A DNA stretch of 32,665 nucleotides from a gamma proteobacterium symbiont of Ctena orbiculata (GTDB lineage Bacteria; Pseudomonadota; Gammaproteobacteria; Chromatiales; Chromatiaceae), in the NCBI GenBank assembly GCA_003094535.1, contig NATV01000073.1, positions 1 to 32,665 on the forward strand. Direction: 5' to 3'. Numbering within the stretch: position 1 is the first letter of the stretch; every line of letters starts with the position of its first letter. The notes beneath the pieces were generated by a model. That model searched no databases and was not told the DNA's origin. It worked only from the letters and a program-made list of their open reading frames with translations. Positions 1 to 7,581 of the stretch are shown here, one piece after another. The translations under genes were made by a program, and so were the position numbers.

Positions 1-3
1 TTT

Positions 4-19
4 CCAACTTCAAAGTTGG
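4..19. repeat. Perfect 16-base inverted repeat at the left edge
   Basis: CCAACTT and AAGTTGG face each other across two bases. The dyad is too tight to form a good hairpin, so it looks more like a protein-binding site than a terminator. It lies downstream of the PepSY gene, next to a CpxR-like box, and probably belongs to a promoter of a gene outside the window. Assignment is open. Confidence 0.35.
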
Positions 20-39
20 GTCGGGAGCGGTCAGGTTTG

Positions 40-54
40 GCAAAGAAGCGCAAA
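40..54 (+). promoter_or_regulatory. CpxR-like box, left copy
   Basis: The site reads GCAAA, five bases, GCAAA. This is the spacing of the known CpxR box (GTAAA-N5-GTAAA) with one T-to-C change in each half. The same arrangement, with 16 of 17 bases shared including flanks, recurs at 1119-1133 upstream of the cpxR-like gene. It lies beyond the 3' end of the PepSY gene, so its likely target is a gene to the left of the window. Binding is inferred. Confidence 0.4.
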
Positions 55-95
55 GTTGCTGATAGCCGAGCGGGTGTTTGCAGACGACGCTGCCA

Positions 96-1040
96 TCAGG
101 CCACTGCCAAGGCTCTGCGCTGCCTCCTGCGCCGCCGGCGCCTGATCCAGGAGAACGATCCGCTGAGGATGAGAAGGCTCAATGCCAAGGCGCCGATGAG
201 GTTCAGGGCGCCGCTGAAGGGGCCTGCCCAGGTGCCTTCATGAAGTGTCTTCACCAGGCTCCCCTCGGGATTGATGGGGGTGATGGAGTGATCGGTGACG
301 ACCAGCAGGCGTTCGGTCTCTTGTGCTGCGATACTGAGCATGACCGTACCGCCGCGAAACCTGCGCACGCCATTCAGGCCATCCAGCTGATGGCCCTGCC
401 GGGCATTCTCGAGGGCCTCGGCCAGGGTCAATTCAACGTCGGGCTGACTCATGCGCGGCAGTTCGGGCAGGCCCAGATGGAGGCTCATGAGCACGTCGGT
501 CGAGGGCAGCATCAGCAGGATCGGCAAGAGTATCCAGCCGACCCCCCGGTGCCAGCCCATGAGGTTGTTGCGCAGGCGCGGCCAGGCCAGCAGCGGTGCG
601 GTGATCACCATCAACAGCATCAGGTAGCTGGCAATCTGGATCAGGATATCGGCACCCAGTAACAGCTCCCTGTGCAGCTGCTCAGCGAACTCAAGGAGAT
701 TGAAGGGCGTTGAGGCTTCATCGCCGCAGGCGCATGCACCGGTGGTCAGATCATACCGGCCTTCGATCTGCGGATTTCGGGATCGCACCTGCGCCTGGTT
801 GGTTTTTGCATCGATGGATAGGGCAATCACATCCCGACCCATGGGATCGATCCGTTGCAGCAGCTTGATGACCTGGGTAGCGGAAACGGTTTCGATCCCG
901 GTCGGTGCGGGTTGCTCCAGGATGGGATTGAATGCCAGCACTGCGCCTGAGAGGGTGATCAGCAGAAACAGCGGCGCCAGGCCGATACCGACCCAGCGAT
1001 GGAGTTTGAAAAGGGCGGGTTTGAATCTCTTGAAGTTCAT
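96..1040 (-). CDS. PepSY-associated transmembrane protein
   Basis: This 314-residue inner-membrane protein belongs to the PepSY_TM (iron-regulated membrane protein) family. An N-terminal cytoplasmic LHRWVG motif leads into a first membrane segment at about 17-37. Further hydrophobic segments lie at about 134-152, 166-180 and 278-299. The two periplasmic stretches between them carry the PepSY-like regions. Histidines at 14, 123, 164 and 267 sit in family-typical positions (HRW, HREL, HRGVGW, TLHEGT). A CxC pair is at 103-105. The C terminus is a run of arginines right after the last helix, which fits the positive-inside rule. Family members are often linked to siderophore uptake or reductase steps, but the exact role is unknown. 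It is divergent from the cpxRA-like genes and shares their 150-base control region, so it may be a target of that system. Confidence 0.85.
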   Translation of the reverse strand: MNFKRFKPALFKLHRWVGIGLAPLFLLITLSGAVLAFNPILEQPAPTGIETVSATQVIKLLQRIDPMGRDVIALSIDAKTNQAQVRSRNPQIEGRYDLTTGACACGDEASTPFNLLEFAEQLHRELLLGADILIQIASYLMLLMVITAPLLAWPRLRNNLMGWHRGVGWILLPILLMLPSTDVLMSLHLGLPELPRMSQPDVELTLAEALENARQGHQLDGLNGVRRFRGGTVMLSIAAQETERLLVVTDHSITPINPEGSLVKTLHEGTWAGPFSGALNLIGALALSLLILSGSFSWIRRRRRRRQRRALAVA

Positions 1041-1089
1041 ACTTCGGCTCCGTTGAAAATCTGTGCGGCAATCATATGAGCTGAAGCGT

Positions 1090-1133
1090 CAAGCGAGTGG
1101 TAACTTATGCAAGCGAGTGCAAAGAAGTGCAAA
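1090..1133 (+). promoter_or_regulatory. Phased direct repeats, probable response-regulator binding region
   Basis: Two copies of CAAGCGAGTG start at 1090 and 1110, exactly 20 bases apart. Two copies of AGTGCAAAG start at 1116 and 1126, exactly 10 bases apart. The latter pair contains GCAAA-N5-GCAAA at 1119-1133, a close match to the CpxR box. Direct repeats on one helical face are the usual target of OmpR/CpxR-type regulators. The block sits in the divergent control region between the PepSY gene and the cpxR-like gene, so autoregulation and control of the PepSY gene are both plausible. Confidence 0.5.
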
Positions 1134-1188
1134 GCCGGCTCAGCAGATGGTGGGAGCAGGGCTTAAAAGAGGCCAGAATAGTAGGGCG

Positions 1189-1872
1189 ATGAAAAAGATT
1201 TTACTGATCGATGACGACGAGGCGCTTTGTGAGCTGTTGACCGAATACCTGGTCGGCGAGGGCTTTACCGTGGAGAGCGTCCATACCGGACCTGAAGGGA
1301 TCAGCCGCTCCGCTGCCGAACCATGGGACGCGATCGTGCTGGACGTCATGCTGCCGGGGATGAACGGCTTCGATGTGTTGAAACAGATTCAGACGCAAGG
1401 CAGCGCGCCGGTACTGATGCTCACTGCCCGGGGCGACGATACCGACACCGTCCTCGGGCTGGAGCTGGGTGCCGACGACTATGTGGCCAAGCCCTGCAGC
1501 CCCCGGGTGCTGGTGGCGAGGCTGCGCAATCTGTTTCGCCGCATGCAGGATGAGCCGGCCGTCCTCAATCCCCATCAAGTCGGCGATCTCGGCTACGACA
1601 GGCAGAACCGCCGGGTAACCGTGGGTGAGCGGGATGTGGCGCTTACCGGGGCGGAGTTCAATCTCCTGGTGCTGCTGCTGGAGCACGCCGGGGAGCTGGT
1701 CTCCAAGGAGGTGCTGGCGAAGCAGGGCCTGGGGCGTGCGCTGCAGGCCTACGACCGCCGCATCGAGACCCATATGGCCCAGATCCGCAAGAAACTCGGG
1801 CCCCTGCCGGACGGCTCTCCCCGCATCAAGACGGTGCGCGGTGCCGGTTATCAATATCTGGTGAGTCAATGA
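1189..1872 (+). CDS. cpxR: CpxR-like response regulator, OmpR family
   Basis: The 227-residue protein has a receiver domain (about 1-115) and a C-terminal winged helix (about 130-225). The receiver domain shows the acidic cluster DDD at 8-10, phospho-acceptor Asp52 (VLDVMLPG), Thr79 and Lys101 (AKP). The N terminus MKKILLIDDDE and the LMLTARGDD...VLGLELGADDY stretch match the CpxR branch closely. The frame is open for 42 codons upstream, but the ATG at 1189 is chosen because the domain starts there and AGTAGGG precedes it. It overlaps the kinase gene by 4 bases, so the two are translationally coupled. CpxR normally reports envelope and misfolding stress; RstA-type or other OmpR-family identity cannot be excluded. 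Phased direct repeats upstream suggest autoregulation. Confidence 0.85.
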   Translation: MKKILLIDDDEALCELLTEYLVGEGFTVESVHTGPEGISRSAAEPWDAIVLDVMLPGMNGFDVLKQIQTQGSAPVLMLTARGDDTDTVLGLELGADDYVAKPCSPRVLVARLRNLFRRMQDEPAVLNPHQVGDLGYDRQNRRVTVGERDVALTGAEFNLLVLLLEHAGELVSKEVLAKQGLGRALQAYDRRIETHMAQIRKKLGPLPDGSPRIKTVRGAGYQYLVSQ

Positions 1873-3173
1873 GTCTGTTTCTACGCATCTTTCTCTCCTT
1901 CTGGCTGGCAAGCCTGCTGCTGGCCCTCTCCTTCTTTCTGATCCAGCGCCACTACGGCGGCGAAGTGGTGGAACAGGTAGCGGCGGTGATGCAGGCCCAG
2001 GCGGAGACAGCGGCCGTGTTGTGGCGGGAAGGTGGGGACAAGGCGCTGCATCGCTGGCTACATCGCCAAGACGGGAGGCACCGACTGATGCTGGTCAACG
2101 AGGGGGGCGAATCGCTGATGCGCCGGCCGCTGCCTCCCCATCTCAAGCAGCTGCTGCCACGGGCGATCAGCCCGGGGGTGGAGCGCATTCGGCCGGGGCA
2201 CCTGATGCTCGCGGCGGAGTTGCCGGAGGTGGCGCCGAAACGCTTTCTACTCACCGTTGTTGATCTCGGCAGGCTTCACGGCATGCCGATCTGGGCGCGC
2301 GGACTGCTGGCGATCCTGGTCTTCGCCCTGGTGAGCCTGCTGCTGGCGAGGATGTTGACCCGTCAGGTGCGTCCTTTGAGGCTAGCGGCCCAACGCATGG
2401 CCGAAGGGGATCTGAGTGGTCGGGTAGAGCTCAAGGGGGGGGATGAGATCAGCGCCCTGGGGGCCGACTTCAACCTCATGGCGGAGCGACTCAACGACCT
2501 GCTGCAGAGTCAGCGCCAACTGGTACGGGATGTCTCCCACGAGCTGCGGTCCCCCCTGGCCCGGCTGCGGGTCGCCCTGGAACTGGCGGAGAGGGAGGAG
2601 GACCGCAACAAGGCCCTGGGCCGCATCGAACAGGAGGCGGACGAACTGGAGCGCTTGGTCACCGAACTCCTCTCCCTGGCCCGCCTGGAGTCGGGGCAGG
2701 CCGGGCTGGAACGGCAGCGCCTGCATCTTGACGAGTTGGTGGAGAAGGTGGTGACCGATGCCGAGTTCGAGGCCCAGGCGCAACAGAAAGGGGTGGCTTT
2801 CAGCAGCGAGGCGGTGACCCTGGTGGGCGACGCGGTACTGCTGCGCGCCGCGGTGGAGAACGTGGTGAGGAACGCCATCCGCCACACCCCAAAGGGTAGC
2901 GAAGTCCGGGTGTCGCTGACCGTGGATCAAGGTGATTGCCTGATTCGGGTCAGGGACGCCGGTCCCGGTGTGGAGGCGTCGCAGCTGGAGCTGATGTTCG
3001 ATCCCTTCACCCGCACCGCCGAGGCGCGGGAGCGGGGCAGTGGTGGTTTCGGATTGGGACTCGCCATCGCCCGCCGGGCGATGCGGATCCACGGCGGTGA
3101 GGCCTCGGCGCGGAACCACCCCCAGGGGGGGTTGGAAGTAAGCCTGAGACTGCCGATGTCAGCGTCGGATTAG
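1869..3173 (+). CDS. cpxA: CpxA-like sensor histidine kinase
   Basis: The 434-residue inner-membrane kinase has a first membrane helix at about 7-25 and a periplasmic sensor of roughly 115 residues. A second helix at about 142-160 is followed by HAMP (about 161-213) and HisKA with phosphorylated His224 (VSHELRSPL). The catalytic domain has N box ENVVRNAIRH, G1 DAGPGV, F box FDPFTR and G2 GFGLGLAIA. All key residues are present, so it should be active. The gene starts inside the stop codon of the response regulator (ATGA overlap). The domain order and partner resemble CpxA. No CpxP-like gene is seen in the window; the divergent PepSY membrane protein takes the place where cpxP sits in enterics. 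Confidence 0.83.
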   Translation: MSLFLRIFLSFWLASLLLALSFFLIQRHYGGEVVEQVAAVMQAQAETAAVLWREGGDKALHRWLHRQDGRHRLMLVNEGGESLMRRPLPPHLKQLLPRAISPGVERIRPGHLMLAAELPEVAPKRFLLTVVDLGRLHGMPIWARGLLAILVFALVSLLLARMLTRQVRPLRLAAQRMAEGDLSGRVELKGGDEISALGADFNLMAERLNDLLQSQRQLVRDVSHELRSPLARLRVALELAEREEDRNKALGRIEQEADELERLVTELLSLARLESGQAGLERQRLHLDELVEKVVTDAEFEAQAQQKGVAFSSEAVTLVGDAVLLRAAVENVVRNAIRHTPKGSEVRVSLTVDQGDCLIRVRDAGPGVEASQLELMFDPFTRTAEARERGSGGFGLGLAIARRAMRIHGGEASARNHPQGGLEVSLRLPMSASD

Positions 3174-3197
3174 CGCCGCCACACAGCCCGGTCAAGC

Positions 3198-3842
3198 CTA
3201 CTGGACCTGGTCCGAAAGATCGTTCCACTCGTGCTCGCTGACGCCGAGGATGGAGAAGATCTGCTTCTGCGCGGTGAGCAGGATGTTACGCTGCTCCTCT
3301 TCGTGGGGCAGGCTCTTGGCGATGGCCACCGCGCCCACCAGGGAAGCGAGGATCGCCCGGGATTTCTCGGCCACGGTTTCGCTGTCCGCCGGAAAGGGCA
3401 GCTTGTTGAGCCGGCAGAGGGCGGTGATGCGGGTCTCCAGATTCTCCTTCAGGCTGGAGTAGGATTTCTCGTAGAGTTTCTTGATCTCGGAATTGTCGCT
3501 GGCGATCTCATTGAAAAGGATCGACTCGGGGCCCGGTTCGTTCACCTTCTTCGGATCGCGAAGATTCAGGTAGTCGGTGACCAGCGAAAACAGATGCTTT
3601 ATGGTGAAGGGGCTCTTGGTCAGGCGCGCCGCCCTGCTGCGTCGCAGGGTCTCAAAAAAGGAGGCGCTGAAGAGGGCCTCCTTCGACTCGAAGTGGGCAT
3701 AGAAGGCGCCATGGGTCATCCTTGCCAACTTCATGATCTGGGTGATCGAGACTTTGTCGAAGCCGTAGCGAAAAAACAGCTCCGTTGCCGATTTCAGGAT
3801 GCGGTCCTTGGACTCGGATTTATGCGATTTGGAGTATGGCAT
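3198..3842 (-). CDS. TetR/AcrR-family transcriptional regulator
   Basis: The protein is 214 residues, a normal TetR length. The N-terminal helix-turn-helix spans about 10-58 (ILKSATELFFRYGF, then SITQIMKLARMTHGAFYAHF), including the family signature around the recognition helix. The C-terminal ligand and dimer domain is not recognisable to a specific effector class. The gene is divergent from the fabF-like gene with 91 bases between the starts, so it most likely represses that gene and itself. A loose dyad lies between them. Fatty acids or acyl-CoA are reasonable effector guesses from context only. It ends 24 bases from the end of the convergent cpxA-like gene. Confidence 0.85.
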   Translation of the reverse strand: MPYSKSHKSESKDRILKSATELFFRYGFDKVSITQIMKLARMTHGAFYAHFESKEALFSASFFETLRRSRAARLTKSPFTIKHLFSLVTDYLNLRDPKKVNEPGPESILFNEIASDNSEIKKLYEKSYSSLKENLETRITALCRLNKLPFPADSETVAEKSRAILASLVGAVAIAKSLPHEEEQRNILLTAQKQIFSILGVSEHEWNDLSDQVQ

Positions 3843-3888
3843 TTAGGTGCTCCCACGGATACCGGCCGTGAATATTATCTTGATCATA

Positions 3889-3914
3889 TATTGGTACGGG
3901 CTAGTGTCTCAATA
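3889..3914. promoter_or_regulatory. Candidate TetR-type operator
   Basis: An imperfect 26-base dyad has outer arms TATTG and CAATA plus inner matches AC/GT, 7 of 13 positions per half. It lies 20 bases before the fabF-like start and 47 bases from the start of the divergent TetR gene, where an autoregulatory operator would be expected. The symmetry is modest, so this is only a candidate. Confidence 0.3.
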
Positions 3915-3933
3915 GCAATCAGCAGGAGAGACT

Positions 3934-5202
3934 ATGAACCCGCCCATTGTCATCACAGGTATGGGAATCATCAGTCCACTGGGATGTGGAGTCAAGCCGG
4001 TCTGGCAGCGCCTCACGGAGGGACGTTCAGGGGTGCGCCGTATCGACCGTTTCGATGTGGAGGATTTTCCCATCCGCATCGCCGGTCTGGTGCCCGGCAT
4101 GGAGAATGACTCCGAGGCGGGATTCGATCCGGATAGCGTGATCGAGACCAAGGAGCGCAAGAAGATCGACCTCTTCACCCTCTATGCCCTGGCCGCGGCC
4201 AAGGAGGCCCTGGCGCAGGCGGGTTGGGCGCCGTCGAGCGAAGCGGAGCAGCGTTCCACGGCGACTATCGTGGCTACCGGCATCGGCGGCTTCCCCACCA
4301 TCACCCAGGCGCAGAAGACCCTGGACAGCCGCGGTCCCAAGCGCATCTCACCCTTTGTGGTGCCCGCGTTTCTCGCCAACCTGGCCTCGGGCAACGTCTC
4401 CATCCGCTACGGTTTCAAGGGGCCCCTGGGCTGCCCGGTGACCGCCTGTGCCGCCGGGGTGCAGGCCATCGGCGACGGCATGCGCCTGATCCGCAGCGGC
4501 GAGGCGGAAGTGGCCCTGGTGGGCGGCGCGGAATCCTGCGTCGATCCCCTGGCCCTGGCCGGCTTCAACGCCCTCAAGGCCCTCTCGACCCGGGACGACG
4601 AGCCGGAGCGCGCCTCCCGTCCCTTCGACCGCGACCGCGACGGCTTCGTCATGGGAGAAGGTGCGGGCCTGATGGTGATCGAGACCCTGGATCACGCCGA
4701 GGCACGCGGCGCCACCCCGCTGGCGATGATCAGCGGCTATGGAACCAGCGCCGACGCCCACCATATCACCGCCGGCCCGGAGGACGGCTCGGGCGCCGCC
4801 GCGTCGATTCGCAGCGCCCTCGCCATGGCCGGACTCGAGCCGGGGGAGATCGGCTATGTCAACGCCCATGCCACCTCGACTCCGGTGGGCGACCGCGCGG
4901 AGATCGCCTCCCTACGCAATGTCTTCGGTGACGAGATCGGCAAGCTACCGGTCTCATCCACAAAATCGGCCACCGGCCACCTCCTCGGTGCCGCGGGGGG
5001 TGTGGAGAGCATCTTCACCGCCCTCGCGGTAATGCACGATACCCTGCCGCCCACCCTCAACCTGGAGAACCAGGACGAGACCATGAGCGACCTCGACTTC
5101 GTGCCCAACGAGGCCCGCAACCAGCCGCTGCGTCATGCCTTGTGCAATGGCTTTGGCTTTGGCGGGGTTAATGCCTCGTTGATTGTCAGTAAGCTGGATT
5201 AG
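3934..5202 (+). CDS. fabF: Beta-ketoacyl-[acyl-carrier-protein] synthase II
   Basis: The 422-residue thiolase-fold enzyme condenses malonyl-ACP with acyl-ACP during fatty-acid elongation. The N-terminal VITGMGIISPLG is typical. The catalytic triad is visible as Cys172 (TACAAG), His312 (NAHATSTPVGD) and His349 with Lys344 (KSATGHLLGAAGG). The C-terminal GFGFGGVNASL loop is present. The length is close to that of E. coli FabF. AGGAGAG precedes the ATG. It stands alone, outside a fab cluster and without an acpP next to it, and is paired with a divergent TetR regulator. It may therefore be a second, regulated ketosynthase rather than the housekeeping copy. Substrate chain length cannot be read from the sequence. 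Confidence 0.9.
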   Translation: MNPPIVITGMGIISPLGCGVKPVWQRLTEGRSGVRRIDRFDVEDFPIRIAGLVPGMENDSEAGFDPDSVIETKERKKIDLFTLYALAAAKEALAQAGWAPSSEAEQRSTATIVATGIGGFPTITQAQKTLDSRGPKRISPFVVPAFLANLASGNVSIRYGFKGPLGCPVTACAAGVQAIGDGMRLIRSGEAEVALVGGAESCVDPLALAGFNALKALSTRDDEPERASRPFDRDRDGFVMGEGAGLMVIETLDHAEARGATPLAMISGYGTSADAHHITAGPEDGSGAAASIRSALAMAGLEPGEIGYVNAHATSTPVGDRAEIASLRNVFGDEIGKLPVSSTKSATGHLLGAAGGVESIFTALAVMHDTLPPTLNLENQDETMSDLDFVPNEARNQPLRHALCNGFGFGGVNASLIVSKLD

Positions 5203-5227
5203 GCTATTAGGTCTTACGGGTGGTGTC

Positions 5228-5250
5228 GACCTGTTGATTAAGATCAGGTC
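5228..5250. terminator. Weak hairpin after fabF-like gene
   Basis: GACCTG and CAGGTC form a perfect six-base stem around an 11-base loop, 26 bases after the stop codon. There is no T tract, so intrinsic termination is doubtful; it may only stabilise a 3' end. The rest of the 155-base gap to the next gene shows nothing else clear. Confidence 0.3.
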
Positions 5251-5357
5251 AATAACTCCTTCAAACTGGCTGAGATCGGCTCTTGCCTTGCTGCCCGATC
5301 GGCGGCTATCCTGGTTGCGTTCTGTCTCATTGTGGGTACATGGAGTTTGGAGGTGTT

Positions 5358-7292
5358 ATGGACGCACAGACCACGCAGCGTATCGCCATTGTCGGCGGTT
5401 CCACGGGCGGTTCTTCCGCCGCCGCTCAGATCCGCCGTCTCAGCGAAGAGGTCGAGATCCTGCTCTTCGAGAAAAGCGCGCATATCTCCACCGCCTATTG
5501 CGGATTGGCGTATGCCCTGGGTGGTGTGGTGCCGGAGGTGGATACCCTGATCCCTATAGAGCCTGATCAGCTCGGACAGCGGTTCAATGTCGACGTACGT
5601 ACCCGGCACCAGGTGGTGTCGATCGATGAAGTCAACAAGACGCTGACAGTTTACGATAGTGTTCAGGATATCAAATATACCGAACGTTACGACAAACTAC
5701 TCCTCTCAACCGGCGCCTCGGTGAACATCCCCGATATCGAAGGTGTGGAGCTGCCCGGGGTCTTCGGCTTGCGCACCGTGGATGATCTGCGGTCGATCCT
5801 CCCCTGGATGGAAGAAAAGAAACCACTCCACGCAGTCGTCGTGGGTGGCGGTTTCATCGGTCTCGAAGTGGTGGAGAACCTGAAGCACAGCGGCCTCGAT
5901 GTCACCCTGATCGAGGAGGGCCATCAGCTGCTGATGCACCTCGACCCGGAGATGGCGACACTGCTGCAGGCCGAACTCCATGCCCATGGCATTGAACAGA
6001 TCTTCAACGCCGGGCTCATGCGCATTGCAGCGGAACATGACCGGCTGCTGTTGCAACTCGATAACCAACGGCACATCCTGGCTGACATGGTCATCCTGGC
6101 AACGGGAACCAGACCGCAGACCCAGCTTGCCGAATCGATCGGGATCGAAATCGGCAGCCTGGGCGGCATGGTCGTCGACAATAGCCTCTGCACCGGCATC
6201 GAGGATATCTATGCCGTCGGTGATGCGGTGGAGCTGCCGCACAGAATCGATGGCAGATCCACCCTGGTTCAGCTGGCTGCCCCACTGAGCCAGCAGGTTA
6301 GAATCGCCGCCCTGAATATAGTCGGCCAGCCGCATGCCTATCCGGGCGTTCTGGGCACTTTCGTTTGCAAGGTCTTTTCAATGACGGCTGCGGCCGTCGG
6401 CTACTCGGAGAGGGCGCTGAAAGGTCAGCATGCAAGGTACAAGAAGGTCATCATACCCGCCACCAACCATGTCTTTTTCTATCCCGATGTGGAGTCCTTG
6501 ACCTTGAAGCTTCTGTTCGATCCCATGGATGGAAGGTTGTTGGGAGCGCAGGCGGTGGGTGGCCAGGGAACGGACAAACGCATCGACGTGCTTGCCACGG
6601 CCATTACCGCAAAGATGACCATCTACGATCTCGAGTATCTGGAGTTGGGCTATGCCCCGCCCTACGGTGCGCCACGGGATGTGGTCAACATTGCGGGTTC
6701 GGTGGGTGCCGGCCTGTTGCGCAACGATATTCGCGGCATCTATCCCGATGAGGTGCCCGCCTGGCAGAAGCGGGAGCTGGAGATCATCGATGTCAGGAGT
6801 GCGGACGAGTTCGAGCTCGGCAGTCTCCCAGGTGCGCACAACATCCCGGCTGAGGTTCTGCGAGACCATCTCGACAGCTTCTCCAGTGAGAGGCCGATTC
6901 TGGTCTGTTGCCAGATCGGCTCGAAGTCCACATCGAGCCAGCGCATGCTGATCCAGCATGGTTTTGAGTGTATGAACCTGCTCGGTGGCTACACCCTGTG
7001 GCGCCTCTTCCACCCTGGAGAGATGACCTTCGAAGTCACATCCGAGGCGGTGGAGAAGAGCGACAGCCTGATCGAAGAAGGCATACTTGATGTACGGGGT
7101 ATGTGCTGTCCAGGACCCATGCTCAAGGTTAAAAAGCACATGAAATCACACGACACCGGTACACCGATCAAGATTCTAGTCGACGATGTCGGATTTCTTC
7201 ACGACTTCAGCAACTGGTGTGAACGATTCAACCATAACATCCATGATGTCCACAAAGAGGATAACCACTATATTGTTGTCTGTTCCAAGTAG
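5358..7292 (+). CDS. CoA-disulfide reductase-like oxidoreductase fused to rhodanese and TusA domains
   Basis: This 644-residue protein has three sulfur modules. Residues 1-450 are a flavin disulfide reductase of the CoA-disulfide reductase/NADH oxidase type. It has an FAD-binding GGSTGG at 13-18, single redox Cys48 (AYCGLAY), NAD(P)H site GGGFIG at 163-168, an FAD motif YAVGDA, and a family-typical ELGYAPPYG stretch near 429. Residues 472-550 are a rhodanese domain with likely persulfide Cys518 (CQIGSKS). Residues 576-644 are a TusA/SirA-type domain with Cys584 in the CPGP motif. CoADR-rhodanese enzymes reduce polysulfide or persulfides. The added TusA suggests sulfane sulfur is handed on within one chain. 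An upstream in-frame start at 5283 is rejected because GGAGG lies just before the ATG at 5358. It appears monocistronic. Confidence 0.9.
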   Translation: MDAQTTQRIAIVGGSTGGSSAAAQIRRLSEEVEILLFEKSAHISTAYCGLAYALGGVVPEVDTLIPIEPDQLGQRFNVDVRTRHQVVSIDEVNKTLTVYDSVQDIKYTERYDKLLLSTGASVNIPDIEGVELPGVFGLRTVDDLRSILPWMEEKKPLHAVVVGGGFIGLEVVENLKHSGLDVTLIEEGHQLLMHLDPEMATLLQAELHAHGIEQIFNAGLMRIAAEHDRLLLQLDNQRHILADMVILATGTRPQTQLAESIGIEIGSLGGMVVDNSLCTGIEDIYAVGDAVELPHRIDGRSTLVQLAAPLSQQVRIAALNIVGQPHAYPGVLGTFVCKVFSMTAAAVGYSERALKGQHARYKKVIIPATNHVFFYPDVESLTLKLLFDPMDGRLLGAQAVGGQGTDKRIDVLATAITAKMTIYDLEYLELGYAPPYGAPRDVVNIAGSVGAGLLRNDIRGIYPDEVPAWQKRELEIIDVRSADEFELGSLPGAHNIPAEVLRDHLDSFSSERPILVCCQIGSKSTSSQRMLIQHGFECMNLLGGYTLWRLFHPGEMTFEVTSEAVEKSDSLIEEGILDVRGMCCPGPMLKVKKHMKSHDTGTPIKILVDDVGFLHDFSNWCERFNHNIHDVHKEDNHYIVVCSK

Positions 7293-7526
7293 TCGATTCC
7301 AGACTGTTCTGTCGAACAAATTCCATATGACAGCGAAACCCGGCTTATCAAGGGCAGCAGTAGCAAAAGCAGGCCCGTATCGACTCGAAATCTTGGAGTT
7401 GACCGCCTTGCCCGAAAGCACCTTTTGTGTATTGAAGTTTGACTGGTAAGGTTCTGAAAAGTAATATGAAATTGAATATACAGGGAAGTTGATAAATCAA
7501 GAATCCAATCTTCTATAGGTAGTTTC

Positions 7527-7549
7527 CAGGCAAATTGCCTGTTTTGTTT
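7527..7549 (+). terminator. Hairpin with T-rich tail
   Basis: CAGGC and GCCTG pair around AAATT, followed by TTTTGTTT. The whole element is also a near-palindrome (CAGGCAA, one base, TTGCCTG), so an operator is possible instead. It lies over 230 bases after the sulfur oxidoreductase and 33 bases before the next start. The rest of 7293-7581 is AT-rich with no convincing gene. Confidence 0.4.
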
Positions 7550-7581
7550 CTATGATGAACCTGTATTGAAAGAGATATGAA

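Noticed and set aside
4224-4931. 235-codon frame inside the fabF-like gene
   Set aside because: Arginine- and glycine-rich out-of-frame translation of a clear ketosynthase gene.
5283-5357. 25-codon N-terminal extension of the sulfur oxidoreductase
   Set aside because: The extension is not flavoprotein-like, and GGAGG sits just before the ATG at 5358.
7186-7449. Short plus-strand frame across the end of the sulfur oxidoreductase
   Set aside because: Begins within the TusA domain coding region and shows no protein-like features or RBS.
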